Under the pieces are notes generated by a model. It ran no database searches and was not told where the DNA came from. It worked only from the letters and a program-made list of their open reading frames with translations. Positions 34,093-43,103 of a DNA stretch of 64,000 nucleotides are shown in pieces; the stretch's first letter is position 1; every line of letters begins with the position of its first letter. Both the position numbers and the translations under genes were made by a program. Source of the stretch: Enterococcaceae bacterium OF42-14pH9A. Lineage in GTDB: Bacteria; Bacillota; Bacilli; Lactobacillales; Enterococcaceae. The DNA lies in contig JAQEYU010000001.1 in the NCBI GenBank assembly GCA_027692465.1, positions 1,621,338-1,685,337 on the forward strand. Direction: 5' to 3'.

Positions 34093-36153
34093 ATGACACG
34101 TATGTATCAAGGACGCACCATTGAACTTTTGGCACCGGTGGGGACGTATGCAGATTTTCAACAGGTGATCAAAAGTGCGGCCGACGCTGTATATCTTGGC
34201 GGCAAAAAATTCAATATGCGCATGCACAACCCGAAACACAATCTGACCAATGACGAGATCTCCGCTGCGGTGGCGACTGCCCACAGCCTGGGCAAAAAAG
34301 TTTATGTGACCTTCAATAATATGATGACTGATGCCGAATTGGCAGCTGCTGAAGACTATCTGCGTTTTTTGGAAGGGGCGGGGGTCGATGCATTGATTAT
34401 CCAGGATTTCGGCGCAGTCCAGCTGATCAAGGAATTGGGCCTGGATCTGGAGCTGCATCTGAGTGTGATGGCCAATGTCCACAACGATGAAATGCTGGCC
34501 AGCGCACAGGAATTGGGTGTGACTCGTTGTGTGATCTCGCGGGAAGCCTCATTGAAGGATGTTCAGGATTTTGTCAGGGAGTTTCCGGATTTGGAATATG
34601 AATACTTCATCCACGGCGACATGTGTATTGCCCACGGGGCCCAGTGCTATGCCAGCGGTGTTTATTTTGGGAAAAGCGGCAATCGCGGTCTGTGCATGAA
34701 GCCTTGTCGCTGGGGGTATCAGGATCCGCAAAAGTCAGCTGCCGACAACGAAGACGGTTTGATCTATCCGCTGGCAGTCAAGGACATGTCTTTGTATCAG
34801 CACATTCCCCAGTTGATTATGTCCGGCGTGAATTCCTATAAAATCGAAGGCCGGATGCGGGGAGCCGATTACCTGATCGAATTGATCAATCTTTACGGGG
34901 AAGCCATCGACCGCTTTTTGGCAGATCCGGTCAGTTATCAGACGGATCAGCAGAAAGTCGCCTTTTTGGAGGAAAATCGGGTGCGGGATCTGTCCACTGC
35001 TTACGCATTCGGCAAGCCCGGTTTGACCAATATCGCCATCGATGGCAAGCGGGAACCTCGGGTCTTTTCCCGTCCGCTGGAGGAACCGGCTATGAAACCG
35101 CGGCGGGTCGAAAAAGTCGCCGCCCACCTGCAGGAACTGCTGGCGCAAGAGCAGCAGGTGGAGAACACAGGTGTGGCGCGTCTTCAGAGGTCTGCGGCAG
35201 CAGGCGCTGAGGTTGCGGCGGGTTCAGCAACGACGGTAATGGCTGTCACCGCTCACCCCTGCGCCGAGACAGCTCCGGAAATCCGTGTGACAGTGGACAA
35301 CCAAGAAGCTGCTTTGGCGGCTTTGGCCAGCGGGATCGACAGCTTGTATCTTTCCGGTGAAGTTCTGGCACCGCAGCCGGCGTTTGGCAGACAGGCACTG
35401 CAGGAGCTTGCGGCTCGCGGGAAAGCTGTGGGCACGGCAGTCTTGTATGTCCTGCCGCGAATGGTCAATGAAGACCAGCTGCGTTTGTTGGATGGCTTGG
35501 TAGCTGAACTGCCGGCCCTTGGAATCGACGGTCTGCTGGTCTCCAATATCGGTGAGATTCATCGTTATAAAAACAGCGGACTCAAACTGCGGGGCGATTA
35601 TGGTTTGAATGTCTACAATCACCTCAGCGGACGCTTTTATCAAGAGCAGGGCTTGGAATCGGTGACCCTTTCCATCGAAGCCCCGGCTGCAATCGTGGCC
35701 CAGACGCCTTCATTGATGCCGCTGGCTACCGAGTTGATCGTGCAGGGGGCACCGACATTGATGTACATGGAACACTCTTTCAAAAAAGCAGAGGCTGATC
35801 GGACGGATCGGGACTGGATCGACGGCGGGACAGGGGATGACAAGCTTGACCTGACGGACGAAAACGGCTTTGTTCGCAAGATTCGGGCCGATCAGTATGG
35901 GAAGAACCATCTGTTGCCGACAAAAGATTTCTCTTATGCAGTCTTAATGCCGGAACTGATACAGACGGGGCTGACCGCTGTCCGTATCGAAGGTAAAGAA
36001 TACGGCCCGGCTGCTTTGGCCAAAGTGATCGCGGTTTACAGGGAGGCACTTGGGACACCAGTTGCTGAGCTGTCACAACGCATGGCTTGGGCGCAACAGT
36101 TGGCAGAAGCCACTGGACATGAACAGAGTTTGCAGACAATGATCTTTGAGTAG
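34093..36153 (+). CDS. Double-length U32 family protein
   Basis: 686 residues. The N-terminal half (about 10-330) is a complete U32 domain with the Cys set in CIAHGAQC...GKSGNRGLCMKPCRWGY, which binds an [4Fe-4S] cluster in UbiU, UbiV, TrhP and RlhA. The C-terminal half (about 395-680) looks like a second U32-type barrel (ITVDNQEAALAALASGIDSLYL, GDYGLNVYN) without that Cys set, joined by an Ala/Glu-rich linker. Relatives hydroxylate tRNA, rRNA or quinone precursors without oxygen, or are called peptidases. AGGAGG leads to the ATG. Its place after ubiX/D/A suggests a quinone-type hydroxylation, as inference. Confidence 0.82.
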   Translation: MTRMYQGRTIELLAPVGTYADFQQVIKSAADAVYLGGKKFNMRMHNPKHNLTNDEISAAVATAHSLGKKVYVTFNNMMTDAELAAAEDYLRFLEGAGVDALIIQDFGAVQLIKELGLDLELHLSVMANVHNDEMLASAQELGVTRCVISREASLKDVQDFVREFPDLEYEYFIHGDMCIAHGAQCYASGVYFGKSGNRGLCMKPCRWGYQDPQKSAADNEDGLIYPLAVKDMSLYQHIPQLIMSGVNSYKIEGRMRGADYLIELINLYGEAIDRFLADPVSYQTDQQKVAFLEENRVRDLSTAYAFGKPGLTNIAIDGKREPRVFSRPLEEPAMKPRRVEKVAAHLQELLAQEQQVENTGVARLQRSAAAGAEVAAGSATTVMAVTAHPCAETAPEIRVTVDNQEAALAALASGIDSLYLSGEVLAPQPAFGRQALQELAARGKAVGTAVLYVLPRMVNEDQLRLLDGLVAELPALGIDGLLVSNIGEIHRYKNSGLKLRGDYGLNVYNHLSGRFYQEQGLESVTLSIEAPAAIVAQTPSLMPLATELIVQGAPTLMYMEHSFKKAEADRTDRDWIDGGTGDDKLDLTDENGFVRKIRADQYGKNHLLPTKDFSYAVLMPELIQTGLTAVRIEGKEYGPAALAKVIAVYREALGTPVAELSQRMAWAQQLAEATGHEQSLQTMIFE

Positions 36154-36272
36154 GACACTACAATGAAATGAGCTGTCAGGAAATGCTGACAACAGGCCCG
36201 GAAGCTTTGGCTGCTGTTTATTTTAACGGCAACCCGGTTTCATTTCACAAAAACAGGAAAGGAAGATCACAT

Positions 36273-37577
36273 ATGAGCTACTTGGGACCAGAGGGCGTTA
36301 TCGCTAAGAAAAATGAATACTTTGTCCCTTGCATCAATCATTTTTATAAAAATCCGCCGCAATTTGTCAAAGGAGAAATGCAGTACCTCTTTGACTCCAC
36401 CGGTAAAAAGTACTTGGATTTCTTCGCCGGTGTTTCTGTCATGAACTGTGGCCACTCCAATCCGGCCATTATCGAACCGGTGATGGCTCAGATTCGCAAT
36501 CTGCAGCATGTCTGTAATATTTACCTGACAGAAAACGGCGTCAATCTGGCAGAAGCCTTGGCAGAAGTGACCCCGGGGGAATTGAAGCGGACGTTCTTTG
36601 TCAACTCCGGAACTGAAGCCAACGAAGGTGCGCTGTTGATGGCGCAACTGTATACCGGTGCCCATGAATTCATCGCACTGGATCTGGGGCTGCATGGTCG
36701 GACCCAACTGACAATGAGCCTGACGGGGATCGGAATGTGGCGCACCACGGATACACCGAACGGCGGTATCCATTTTGCCCGCAATCCGTATTTCTACCGG
36801 GATGGCCGGCGAGACAGTGAGCAGAGCCGGGAAGAATTTGAAGATGAATGTATTGCCGATGTGGAACGGGTGATTCGCCGCCGGACCTCCGGCAAGATCG
36901 CTGCCATGATTGTCGAACCGATCCAGGGGAATGCCGGAATCGTAACGCCGACCCCTCATTATTTCCAAAAGTTAAAGGCACTGCTGGAAAAACACGGCAT
37001 CCTGCTGATCGTCGATGAGGTGCAGACCGGTTTTGCCCGTACCGGCAAGCTGTTTGCCATCGAAAATTTTGGTGTCGTACCGGATATCCTGACGGTCGCC
37101 AAAGCACTGGGCAATGGCTTTCCAATTGGAGCTTACATCACCACTGATAAGATTGCCGCTGCCTTTACCCGCCCGTCCGCTTCCACGCTGGGAGGTAATC
37201 CGGTGTCTTCAGCAGCCGGTTTGGCGGTCCTTGACTATATCAAGAAAGCCGGCTTGACCGAAAATGCCGAAGTTCGTGGAAAACAATTGCGGCAAGGACT
37301 TTTGGAATTGGCTGCAAAACATCCGTTAATCGGCGATGTCCGCGGCTTGGGGCTGATGTTGGGGGCAGAAATGGTGACCGACCGCCAAACGCTGGCACCG
37401 GCGGCCGAACAAGTGGACGAGATCTTGGAACGAATGAAAGACCGCGGTATCATCGTCGGTAAAAACGGTGAAAACCGCAACGTCATCGCCATGCAGCCGC
37501 CTTTGGTGATCACGGAAGCAGACGTTCGCTTCTTCCTGGAAAATCTGGATGAAGTGCTGACAGAAATCGAAGGATAG
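36273..37577 (+). CDS. Class III PLP aminotransferase (AGXT2/omega-aminotransferase type)
   Basis: 434 residues. The PLP lysine lies in [13 protein letters not shown]; the [23 protein letters not shown] and [12 protein letters not shown] motifs complete the class III set. The N-terminal [14 protein letters not shown] stretch recalls alanine-glyoxylate aminotransferase 2, but 4-aminobutyrate or beta-alanine type use is equally possible. The ATG at 36273 follows GGAAAGGAAG; an upstream open frame to 36168 is not family-like. It is the last gene of the rightward group, 119 bases after the U32 gene. Confidence 0.85.
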   Translation: MSYLGPEGVIAKKNEYFVPCINHFYKNPPQFVKGEMQYLFDSTGKKYLDFFAGVSVMNCGHSNPAIIEPVMAQIRNLQHVCNIYLTENGVNLAEALAEVTPGELKRTFFVNSGTEANEGALLMAQLYTGAHEFIALDLGLHGRTQLTMSLTGIGMWRTTDTPNGGIHFARNPYFYRDGRRDSEQSREEFEDECIADVERVIRRRTSGKIAAMIVEPIQGNAGIVTPTPHYFQKLKALLEKHGILLIVDEVQTGFARTGKLFAIENFGVVPDILTVAKALGNGFPIGAYITTDKIAAAFTRPSASTLGGNPVSSAAGLAVLDYIKKAGLTENAEVRGKQLRQGLLELAAKHPLIGDVRGLGLMLGAEMVTDRQTLAPAAEQVDEILERMKDRGIIVGKNGENRNVIAMQPPLVITEADVRFFLENLDEVLTEIEG

Positions 37578-37604
37578 TGAGGGTTCTGCTGAACAGCAGA
37601 ACTT

Positions 37605-37762
37605 AGGGCATGTCTGAGAATGCCGGGGAATTCAGATTATTACGGGCCTGCGGAAATTAATGAATAAAGCGCAGTTTGTGCGGTGTAAAGCGGCACATGT
37701 ACGACGCAGCTTGCGGTGAAAAGGACCAAAATAGCTGCCACCGGCGTTTTCTGCCGCACCCT
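37605..37762 (-). repeat. Dispersed MITE-like repeat, copy D
   Basis: About 158 bases, opposite to copy A. Left end AGGGCATGTCTGAGAATGCC, right end GCGTTTTCTGCCGCACCCT. It begins 27 bases after the aminotransferase stop. TA lies at the left boundary; the right one reads TG. Confidence 0.8.
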
Positions 37763-37788
37763 GGACCACTAAATAATCCTAAAGCAAA

Positions 37789-37830
37789 AAGCTTGCCGTT
37801 GATGACAACAACGACAGGCTTTCTTTTTTT
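37789..37830 (+). terminator. Terminator after the aminotransferase/repeat D region
   Basis: AAGCTTGCCGTTG pairs with CAACGACAGGCTT with G-T pairs, followed by TCTTTTTTT. Confidence 0.8.
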
Positions 37831-38015
37831 ATAGGATCAGCTCCGGCCCTGATCAGCAGACTTGCGAATTTTGCTGCGGCTGCGGCTTTTTCGGGATGCA
37901 TGAATAAATTCAGACACGCCCTAGGATGTTCATCTCAAAAAAGGCGCAATAATTTGTCAAAAATGACCGAAAAGAGTAGCCTGAAATTGTAAGAAAAAAC
38001 AATGGAGGGATCAAG

Positions 38016-39605
38016 ATGAAAATAGACAAACAGGCGGAAAAACGTTTGGAGACGCTGGGTGCGTTTGAAATCAGCAATGAGATGCTGGGGCTGGCCCGCA
38101 AAAACGAAAAAAGCAATATTTTCCTGAATGCCGGTCGCGGAAATCCCAACTGGATCAACACGCAGGCGCGGTTGGCATTTGCCCGGCTGCTGGCATTTGG
38201 TGTAGCCGAATCCCAACGGACAATTGCTCAAGGAACGATGGCAGGCTACACCGAACAAGCGGGGATCAGAGAACGATTCGAGGCATTTTTAGATCCGGAA
38301 AACGATCCGACAGATGTTTTTTTGACACGTGCTTTGGCTTATCTGAAGGAAACACTGGCGCTGGATCTGGATGAGACGGTGAAAGAATTCGTTGACGGGA
38401 TCATCGGCAACAACTATCCGGTTCCGAACCGGGTCCTGAAAAACAGCGAGACGATCATCAATCGCTACCTGCAGGAAACATTGTATAATGGGGTTCAATT
38501 AGCTGATCAGACGCAGCTTTTTCCAACAGAAGGCGGGACTGCTGCGATCGTTTATATCTTCAACTCGCTGAAGGAAAACAAGCTGATCAAAGCCGGCGAC
38601 AAGATTGCGATCAATACGCCGATCTTCACGCCTTATCTGCAAATCCCCGAGCTGAACGATTACGAGATGGTGGAGATCGATCTGCGTTCCAGTGAAGAGA
38701 CCGGCTGGGAGATCACTCCACAAGCCATCGACAAACTGCAAGATCCTGAGATCAAAGCCTTTTTTATTGTCAATCCCTCCAACCCGGGTTCAAAAGCCTT
38801 TGATGAAAAAGCGTTGCAGGAAATCAGTAAAGCAGTTGCCAAAAATCCTGATCTGATGGTAATCACTGACGATGTTTACGGGACATTTGTTGACGGCTTC
38901 CAAACCGTATACAGTGTCGTTCCCCACAATACGTTGTTGGTATACTCTTATTCAAAACTTTTCGGAGCTACCGGTTGGCGCCTGGGCGTGATTGCCATCC
39001 ACCGGGAAAATGTCTTTGATCGCTTGATCAAAAATCTGGATCCTGCTGATCAGAAGGCTCTGGCAAAGCGCTACGATTTGGTCGTCTTGGAGCCTGAAAA
39101 GATGAAATTCATCGATCGCATGGTAGCTGACAGCCGTTCCATCGGGCTGTACCACACTTCAGGATTATCTACCCCGCAGCAGCTGATGGAAGTCCTGTTC
39201 AGCCTGACCCATCTGATAGCCGGCGACCAGGATCCGTATATTGCCTCATCGAAAGAATTAGTAAATACCCGGTATGAAGATTTGTATGCCTCTTTAGCAA
39301 TCACGCCGGATGAAAGTCGTGAGAATGCGAAATACTACGCCATCATCGATATCTATCGGTTGGCAGAAAAGCATTACGGTCCTGATTTTCGTAAATATCT
39401 GGAGTATAATTTCGAACAGGTTGATTTTCTGCTGAAATTAGCGGAAAAAAATGGGGTCGTACTGATGGATGGCGTCGGTTTCGGGGCGGCGGCTGGTGAT
39501 TTGCGGGTGTCAGAAGCCAATCTGCCAACCGAGGACTATCGTCTGATCGGCAAGCAGATCTTGGAATTGCTGCAGGAATATCACAAAGATTATCAGGCAG
39601 AATAG
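38016..39605 (+). CDS. aspD: Aspartate 4-decarboxylase (bifunctional with aminotransferase)
   Basis: 529 residues, a PLP enzyme that converts L-aspartate to L-alanine and CO2, using one proton in the cytosol. AspD-family marks: GRGNPNWINTQARLAF near residue 42, the PTEGGTAAI phosphate loop, NPSNPGSKAF, TDDVYGTF, and the PLP Lys in SYSKLFGATGWRLG. Length fits AspD (about 530). GGAGGG lies 6 bases before the ATG. It is paired with the antiporter aspT 11 bases downstream, as in Tetragenococcus and Comamonas-type systems. Confidence 0.94.
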   Translation: MKIDKQAEKRLETLGAFEISNEMLGLARKNEKSNIFLNAGRGNPNWINTQARLAFARLLAFGVAESQRTIAQGTMAGYTEQAGIRERFEAFLDPENDPTDVFLTRALAYLKETLALDLDETVKEFVDGIIGNNYPVPNRVLKNSETIINRYLQETLYNGVQLADQTQLFPTEGGTAAIVYIFNSLKENKLIKAGDKIAINTPIFTPYLQIPELNDYEMVEIDLRSSEETGWEITPQAIDKLQDPEIKAFFIVNPSNPGSKAFDEKALQEISKAVAKNPDLMVITDDVYGTFVDGFQTVYSVVPHNTLLVYSYSKLFGATGWRLGVIAIHRENVFDRLIKNLDPADQKALAKRYDLVVLEPEKMKFIDRMVADSRSIGLYHTSGLSTPQQLMEVLFSLTHLIAGDQDPYIASSKELVNTRYEDLYASLAITPDESRENAKYYAIIDIYRLAEKHYGPDFRKYLEYNFEQVDFLLKLAEKNGVVLMDGVGFGAAAGDLRVSEANLPTEDYRLIGKQILELLQEYHKDYQAE

Positions 39606-39616
39606 GAGGAGCAGGT

Positions 39617-41284
39617 ATGGTGAAGACAATCACGACTTTTTTGCTGGAAACTCCTGTCTTGATGATTTTCTTGTGTCTGTGTCTGGGATATCTTTTCGGT
39701 CAGGTGAAAATCAAGAGCTTCACCGTTGGTTCGACTGTCGGTGTACTGGTGATTGGGCTGCTTTTGGGGCAGCTGGGGACCATTAAGATCGACCCGATCA
39801 TTAAGGATGTCTTTTTTGACTTGTTCATCTTTGCCATCGGTTATGAGGTGGGCCCGTCATTTGTCCGGAGTCTGAAAAGTAACGGAATCAAATTAGTGAT
39901 CCAAAGCGTCTTTTTCGGCGGTGTGGCTTTGGTGGTTGCTATCGGGCTGTTCAAGATCTTCAAAGTCGGGCCGGGTGAAGCGGCGGGTATCACAGCCGGA
40001 GCTTTGACACAATCGGCGACGATCGGGACGGCAACTTCAGCGATTAACGGGCTGAATATTTCGGCGGCCGCAAAAGCTGCGTATACTTCGGAGGCAGCGA
40101 TCGCTTATGCGCTGACCTATGTTTTCGGGACCGTCGGAGTTTTGATCTTTTTGAAAAATATCGCACCGGTGATCCTGCGGGTGGACTTAAAAGAAGAGAC
40201 CAAGAAACTGACTGAGGCTTTGAACTTTACCGGCGGCAGTTCCCGTTCGGCTTTGACAGCCAAAGTCGGTCTGCGGGTCTTTGATATCGGTGAGGCTGCA
40301 GCGATCGAGGGCCACAGCGTCAAACAGTTGGAAAAACAATTCAATGGTGATTTCGTCATCGAGACCATCGTCCGCAATCAACAGACCTTTACCGCCACAG
40401 CCGATACGCTGTTGCAAGCCCATGATTATATCGTAGCAGTCGGAGATGTGGATGATTTTCTGGCATTTTTACAAAAAGATCCTACCGCTAAAGAGATTGT
40501 CGGCACACCCTATCGTCAAATTGACTTGAAGACCACGACAGTCATGCTGACACGGGTTTTCAGTCATCATGCGTTGACCACACTTTTGAAAAACGGGGTC
40601 TTAATCACGGAAGCGACTCGAAACGGAAATCCGGTCACTGATCTGACTACTTTACGGACGGGGGACCGCTTGACCCTCACCGGAACGGCACGGGCGATCC
40701 AAGCCAGTTTACCGGAGATGGGCTATGAAGTAGCAGACGGTCCGCAGACAGATATCAGTTACCTGTCTATCGGGATCGTTTTGGGGATTTTGCTGGGATC
40801 GATCGTGATCCATGCCGGCAGTATCCCTGTTACTCTGGGAACCGGGGGCGGCGCCTTGTTTGCCGGTCTGTTTTTAGGCTGGTATCAAGACCAGCATGCC
40901 GATCGTGGTCAGATTCCGCCGGCTACCCGATGGTTTTTGAAGAGTATCGGTTTGAATCTTTTTATCGCAGTGGTAGGCTTGCAGGCAGGTGCGCAGTTTT
41001 TGCCGGCATTGCAGAAAATGGGGGCGGTCGTTTTGCTGATCGGCGCGATTTTATCGATCCTGCCTCATCTGGTGACACTGTTGTTCGGTAAATACGTCCT
41101 GAAACTCAATCCCATCGATAATATCGGTTCCCTGACCGGTGCCGGCACCATTACTGCAGCTATGAATGCATTAAGTGAGGAAACCGGCAGCAGTATTTTC
41201 GGATTGAGCTATACACCGGCCTTTGCAGTGGGCAATATCCTGCTGACGGTTTTAGGACCTTTAGTCGTTGCCCTGATCCAATGA
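39617..41284 (+). CDS. aspT: Aspartate:alanine antiporter
   Basis: 555 residues of the AAEx family. N-terminal and C-terminal hydrophobic blocks (about 1-170 and 380-555) flank two cytosolic RCK-C/TrkA-C-type domains (about 205-370). The GYEVGPSFVRSLK and the later NLFIAVVGLQAG stretches are typical. It swaps external aspartate(1-) for internal alanine(0), so with AspD it generates proton-motive force and raises cytosolic pH. GGAGGAG precedes the ATG. Confidence 0.94.
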   Translation: MVKTITTFLLETPVLMIFLCLCLGYLFGQVKIKSFTVGSTVGVLVIGLLLGQLGTIKIDPIIKDVFFDLFIFAIGYEVGPSFVRSLKSNGIKLVIQSVFFGGVALVVAIGLFKIFKVGPGEAAGITAGALTQSATIGTATSAINGLNISAAAKAAYTSEAAIAYALTYVFGTVGVLIFLKNIAPVILRVDLKEETKKLTEALNFTGGSSRSALTAKVGLRVFDIGEAAAIEGHSVKQLEKQFNGDFVIETIVRNQQTFTATADTLLQAHDYIVAVGDVDDFLAFLQKDPTAKEIVGTPYRQIDLKTTTVMLTRVFSHHALTTLLKNGVLITEATRNGNPVTDLTTLRTGDRLTLTGTARAIQASLPEMGYEVADGPQTDISYLSIGIVLGILLGSIVIHAGSIPVTLGTGGGALFAGLFLGWYQDQHADRGQIPPATRWFLKSIGLNLFIAVVGLQAGAQFLPALQKMGAVVLLIGAILSILPHLVTLLFGKYVLKLNPIDNIGSLTGAGTITAAMNALSEETGSSIFGLSYTPAFAVGNILLTVLGPLVVALIQ

Positions 41285-41350
41285 GGTCTGGTAGCTGAAG
41301 TCCGTAAAGCCGACGTTTTTGTAATTCTCCAGCCACAGCTGTTTAAAACA

Positions 41351-41398
41351 AGACAACCGCAACCCTCCGTTCTGGTGAATGGAGGGTTGCGGTTGTCT
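41351..41398 (+). terminator. Strong hairpin after aspT
   Basis: AGACAACCGCAACCCTCC pairs perfectly with GGAGGGTTGCGGTTGTCT, an 18 bp stem with a 12-base loop. No T run follows, but it is the only candidate end of the aspD-aspT transcript. Confidence 0.7.
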
Positions 41399-41399
41399 T

Positions 41400-41556
41400 A
41401 GAGTGGGTCTGAAAATATCATTGGCAGATTTTTTAAGATGCTTCAGCGCAATCCCAGTCATAAAAGGGCAGCATTCACGTCAGATAAGTTGCCCGTCACT
41501 TTTTGATCGCAGCAGGCCTTCCAAAAAAGAATTCGATCGGCGTTTCCAGACCTGTA
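41400..41556 (+). repeat. Dispersed MITE-like repeat, copy F (degenerate)
   Basis: The left 50 bases (AGAGTGGGTCTGAAAATATC, then TTGGCAGATTTTTT) match copy A clearly. The right end GGCGTTTCCAGACCTG is only a loose match. The total length agrees with the family. Confidence 0.55.
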
Positions 41557-41611
41557 TCAGCCAAAGAGCAAAAAGGCAGCCGTCAGGATTCCGGAGGCTG
41601 GTGACGGAAAT

Positions 41612-41643
41612 AAAAAAAGACCTACTGGCGGGGGACCAGTAGG
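41612..41643 (-). terminator. Leftward terminator-like hairpin with no known gene
   Basis: On the minus strand CCTACTGG pairs with CCAGTAGG around a C-rich loop, and then GTCTTTTTTT follows. See the findings for a possible small RNA. Confidence 0.7.
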
Positions 41644-41913
41644 CAGGAGTAAAAATGAAAAAGTGTTAGGGTTTGTCTTGGAATAAGACAGGTTGTTTGT
41701 TGGTACACTGATAATATACAATTTAAATGTGAATAAATTGTGAACAGTGTTTTGCATCCGGGTAAAGTTTCTGTTGCAAATTCTTTACGAAGCATGCCGG
41801 CCTTTTTTAAAGAAAAAATCTGTGCTTTTTTGATCAAAACTGCTGGCGAAAAAGTGAGGATTACGACTCCGAAAAAAATTTGGTTTGAAGCCGCGAAAAT
41901 TTACCTTTCCTGC

Positions 41914-41942
41914 TTGCATTTTCAAAATCGGAGTGCTAACAT
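41914..41942 (+). promoter_or_regulatory. Promoter of tRNA-Lys
   Basis: TTGCAT at 41914-41919, 17-base spacer, TAACAT at 41937-41942, 31 bases before the tRNA. Confidence 0.6.
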
Positions 41943-41973
41943 AAGAAAGTACTTTTCTTACTGAATTGCACAC

Positions 41974-42046
<73 letters not shown>

Positions 42047-42064
42047 TTGGGTGCCAAACCCACG

Positions 42065-42127
42065 CCACCGGTAAACTCTTGGTCTCCTCGGAGATTTTGA
42101 AAAGAGTTTGCGCGGTGGTATTTTTTT
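42065..42127 (+). terminator. Terminator after tRNA-Lys
   Basis: CCACCGGTAAACTCTT pairs with AAGAGTTTGCGCGGTGG around a 20-base loop, then eight T-rich positions. Confidence 0.82.
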
Positions 42128-42252
42128 GCACATTTTCGGCAGTTGGGAATCAACCAGCTGCCTTTTTAAACTGATTCGGCTAACGGTTCAAGAGACCGCT
42201 CAAATCAATTTGTATTGAAAAAATGAGCGAACTGCCGCTGCTGTTTTCAGAT

Positions 42253-42410
42253 AAGGTGTATTCAAAAACGCCAGCAGCATGCGATTTGGGTCCCTTTCAA
42301 CGCCAGCTCCGCCGCAAACGGACTGCCGCGCACATCAGATGGGCTGCCCATAACACCTTGATGCGGCAAGTACGCAAGCCTCTGAATCCCACCGAGTTTC
42401 CACACAGCTA
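42253..42410 (+). repeat. Dispersed MITE-like repeat, copy G (degenerate, full length)
   Basis: Left end AAGGTGTATTCAAAAACGCC and right end GAGTTTCCACACAGCTA fit both ends of copy A. The CTCTGAATCCCACC stretch matches the inner right hairpin of copy A. Confidence 0.6.
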
Positions 42411-42463
42411 AAGTTTTTGATCTTTCGCCGGCAAAAACCGGCTTTTTTTGTACCTTGTTTTGT

Positions 42464-42472
42464 GCTATAATT
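42464..42472 (+). promoter_or_regulatory. Extended -10 promoter of the DUF1836-degV pair
   Basis: TGCTATAAT with TATAAT at 42467-42472. A -35 is not clear. Confidence 0.6.
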
Positions 42473-42528
42473 TATCTGGTTTTAAAAACTAGATGTAATG
42501 ATCATCAGAATTCAGAAGGTGATACTGC

Positions 42529-43077
42529 GTGGAAAAAATGACTGCAAAACTGCAGGAGTGGGGGATCGAGATGGCCCAGAGCCGGTTGCCCCGCTGGTCT
42601 GAACTGCCGGATCTGGAATTGTATATGGACCAGGTAATCAATCTGGTGGATGTGTATTTGACACCCTTTATCAAACCGGAAAAACATAATCTGCTGACAA
42701 AATCCATGGTGAACAATTACGTGAAATTGGGAATGATCCCGGCTCCTAAAAAGAAACGCTACACCCGTACCCATGTGGCTTTTTTGATCGCTATCACCAC
42801 CTTGAAACAGGTCCTCACTATCAATGAAATCAAGGAAGGCATCTTGTTTCAGGGAAAAGTCGACGGCATCCAGCAGGCATATGATCTTTTTTGTGAAGAA
42901 ACAGAACAGGCAGTCGGCAGAATTGCTGCCTTGGCGCAGGGAAAGACCGTCGCAGAAACAGAAGGAGCGATTCCCGTACGGTATTTGGCTGTTCGATCGG
43001 CTACGATGTCCTTTGCCAATAAATTATTGGCGGAAAAAGCGATTCAATTGGAGATCGACTATCTGCAGGAAGCCTAA
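42529..43077 (+). CDS. DUF1836 protein (MerR-like helix-turn-helix)
   Basis: 182 residues of the DUF1836 family. Residues about 45-85 look like a MerR-type winged HTH (LLTKSMVNNYVKLGMIPAPKKKRYTRTHVAFLIAI), and the rest is helical without a known ligand site. The GTG at 42529 has AGAAGGTGAT before it; an ATG three codons further is the alternative. DUF1836 genes commonly stand next to degV in Lactobacillales, as here (26 bases apart). The role is unknown, possibly transcriptional. Confidence 0.85.
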   Translation: MEKMTAKLQEWGIEMAQSRLPRWSELPDLELYMDQVINLVDVYLTPFIKPEKHNLLTKSMVNNYVKLGMIPAPKKKRYTRTHVAFLIAITTLKQVLTINEIKEGILFQGKVDGIQQAYDLFCEETEQAVGRIAALAQGKTVAETEGAIPVRYLAVRSATMSFANKLLAEKAIQLEIDYLQEA

Positions 43078-43103
43078 CTTTTGAAGATAAGGAGCAAACT
43101 TCT

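Larger units (their letters stand above)
37578..38015. other. Gap before aspD: hairpin, repeat copy D, terminator, repeat end
   Basis: Holds a perfect hairpin GTTCTGCTG/CAGCAGAAC at 37583-37602, repeat copy D (37605-37762), a terminator (37789-37830) and a lone right end of the repeat, TTCAGACACGCCCTA, at 37909-37923. A weak promoter TTGTCA-N17-TAGCCT at 37954-37982 may drive aspD. Confidence 0.6.
41285..41973. other. aspT-tRNA gap
   Basis: No protein gene is supported. It has a long hairpin (41351-41398), repeat copy F (41400-41556), a terminator that reads leftward (41612-41643) with no known leftward gene, and the tRNA promoter. Confidence 0.55.
42047..42528. other. tRNA-DUF1836 gap
   Basis: No gene. 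It has the tRNA terminator (42065-42127), repeat copy G (42253-42410), a small terminator (GCCGG/CCGGC then seven T, 42428-42450) and the promoter of the next gene at 42464-42472. Confidence 0.6.
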
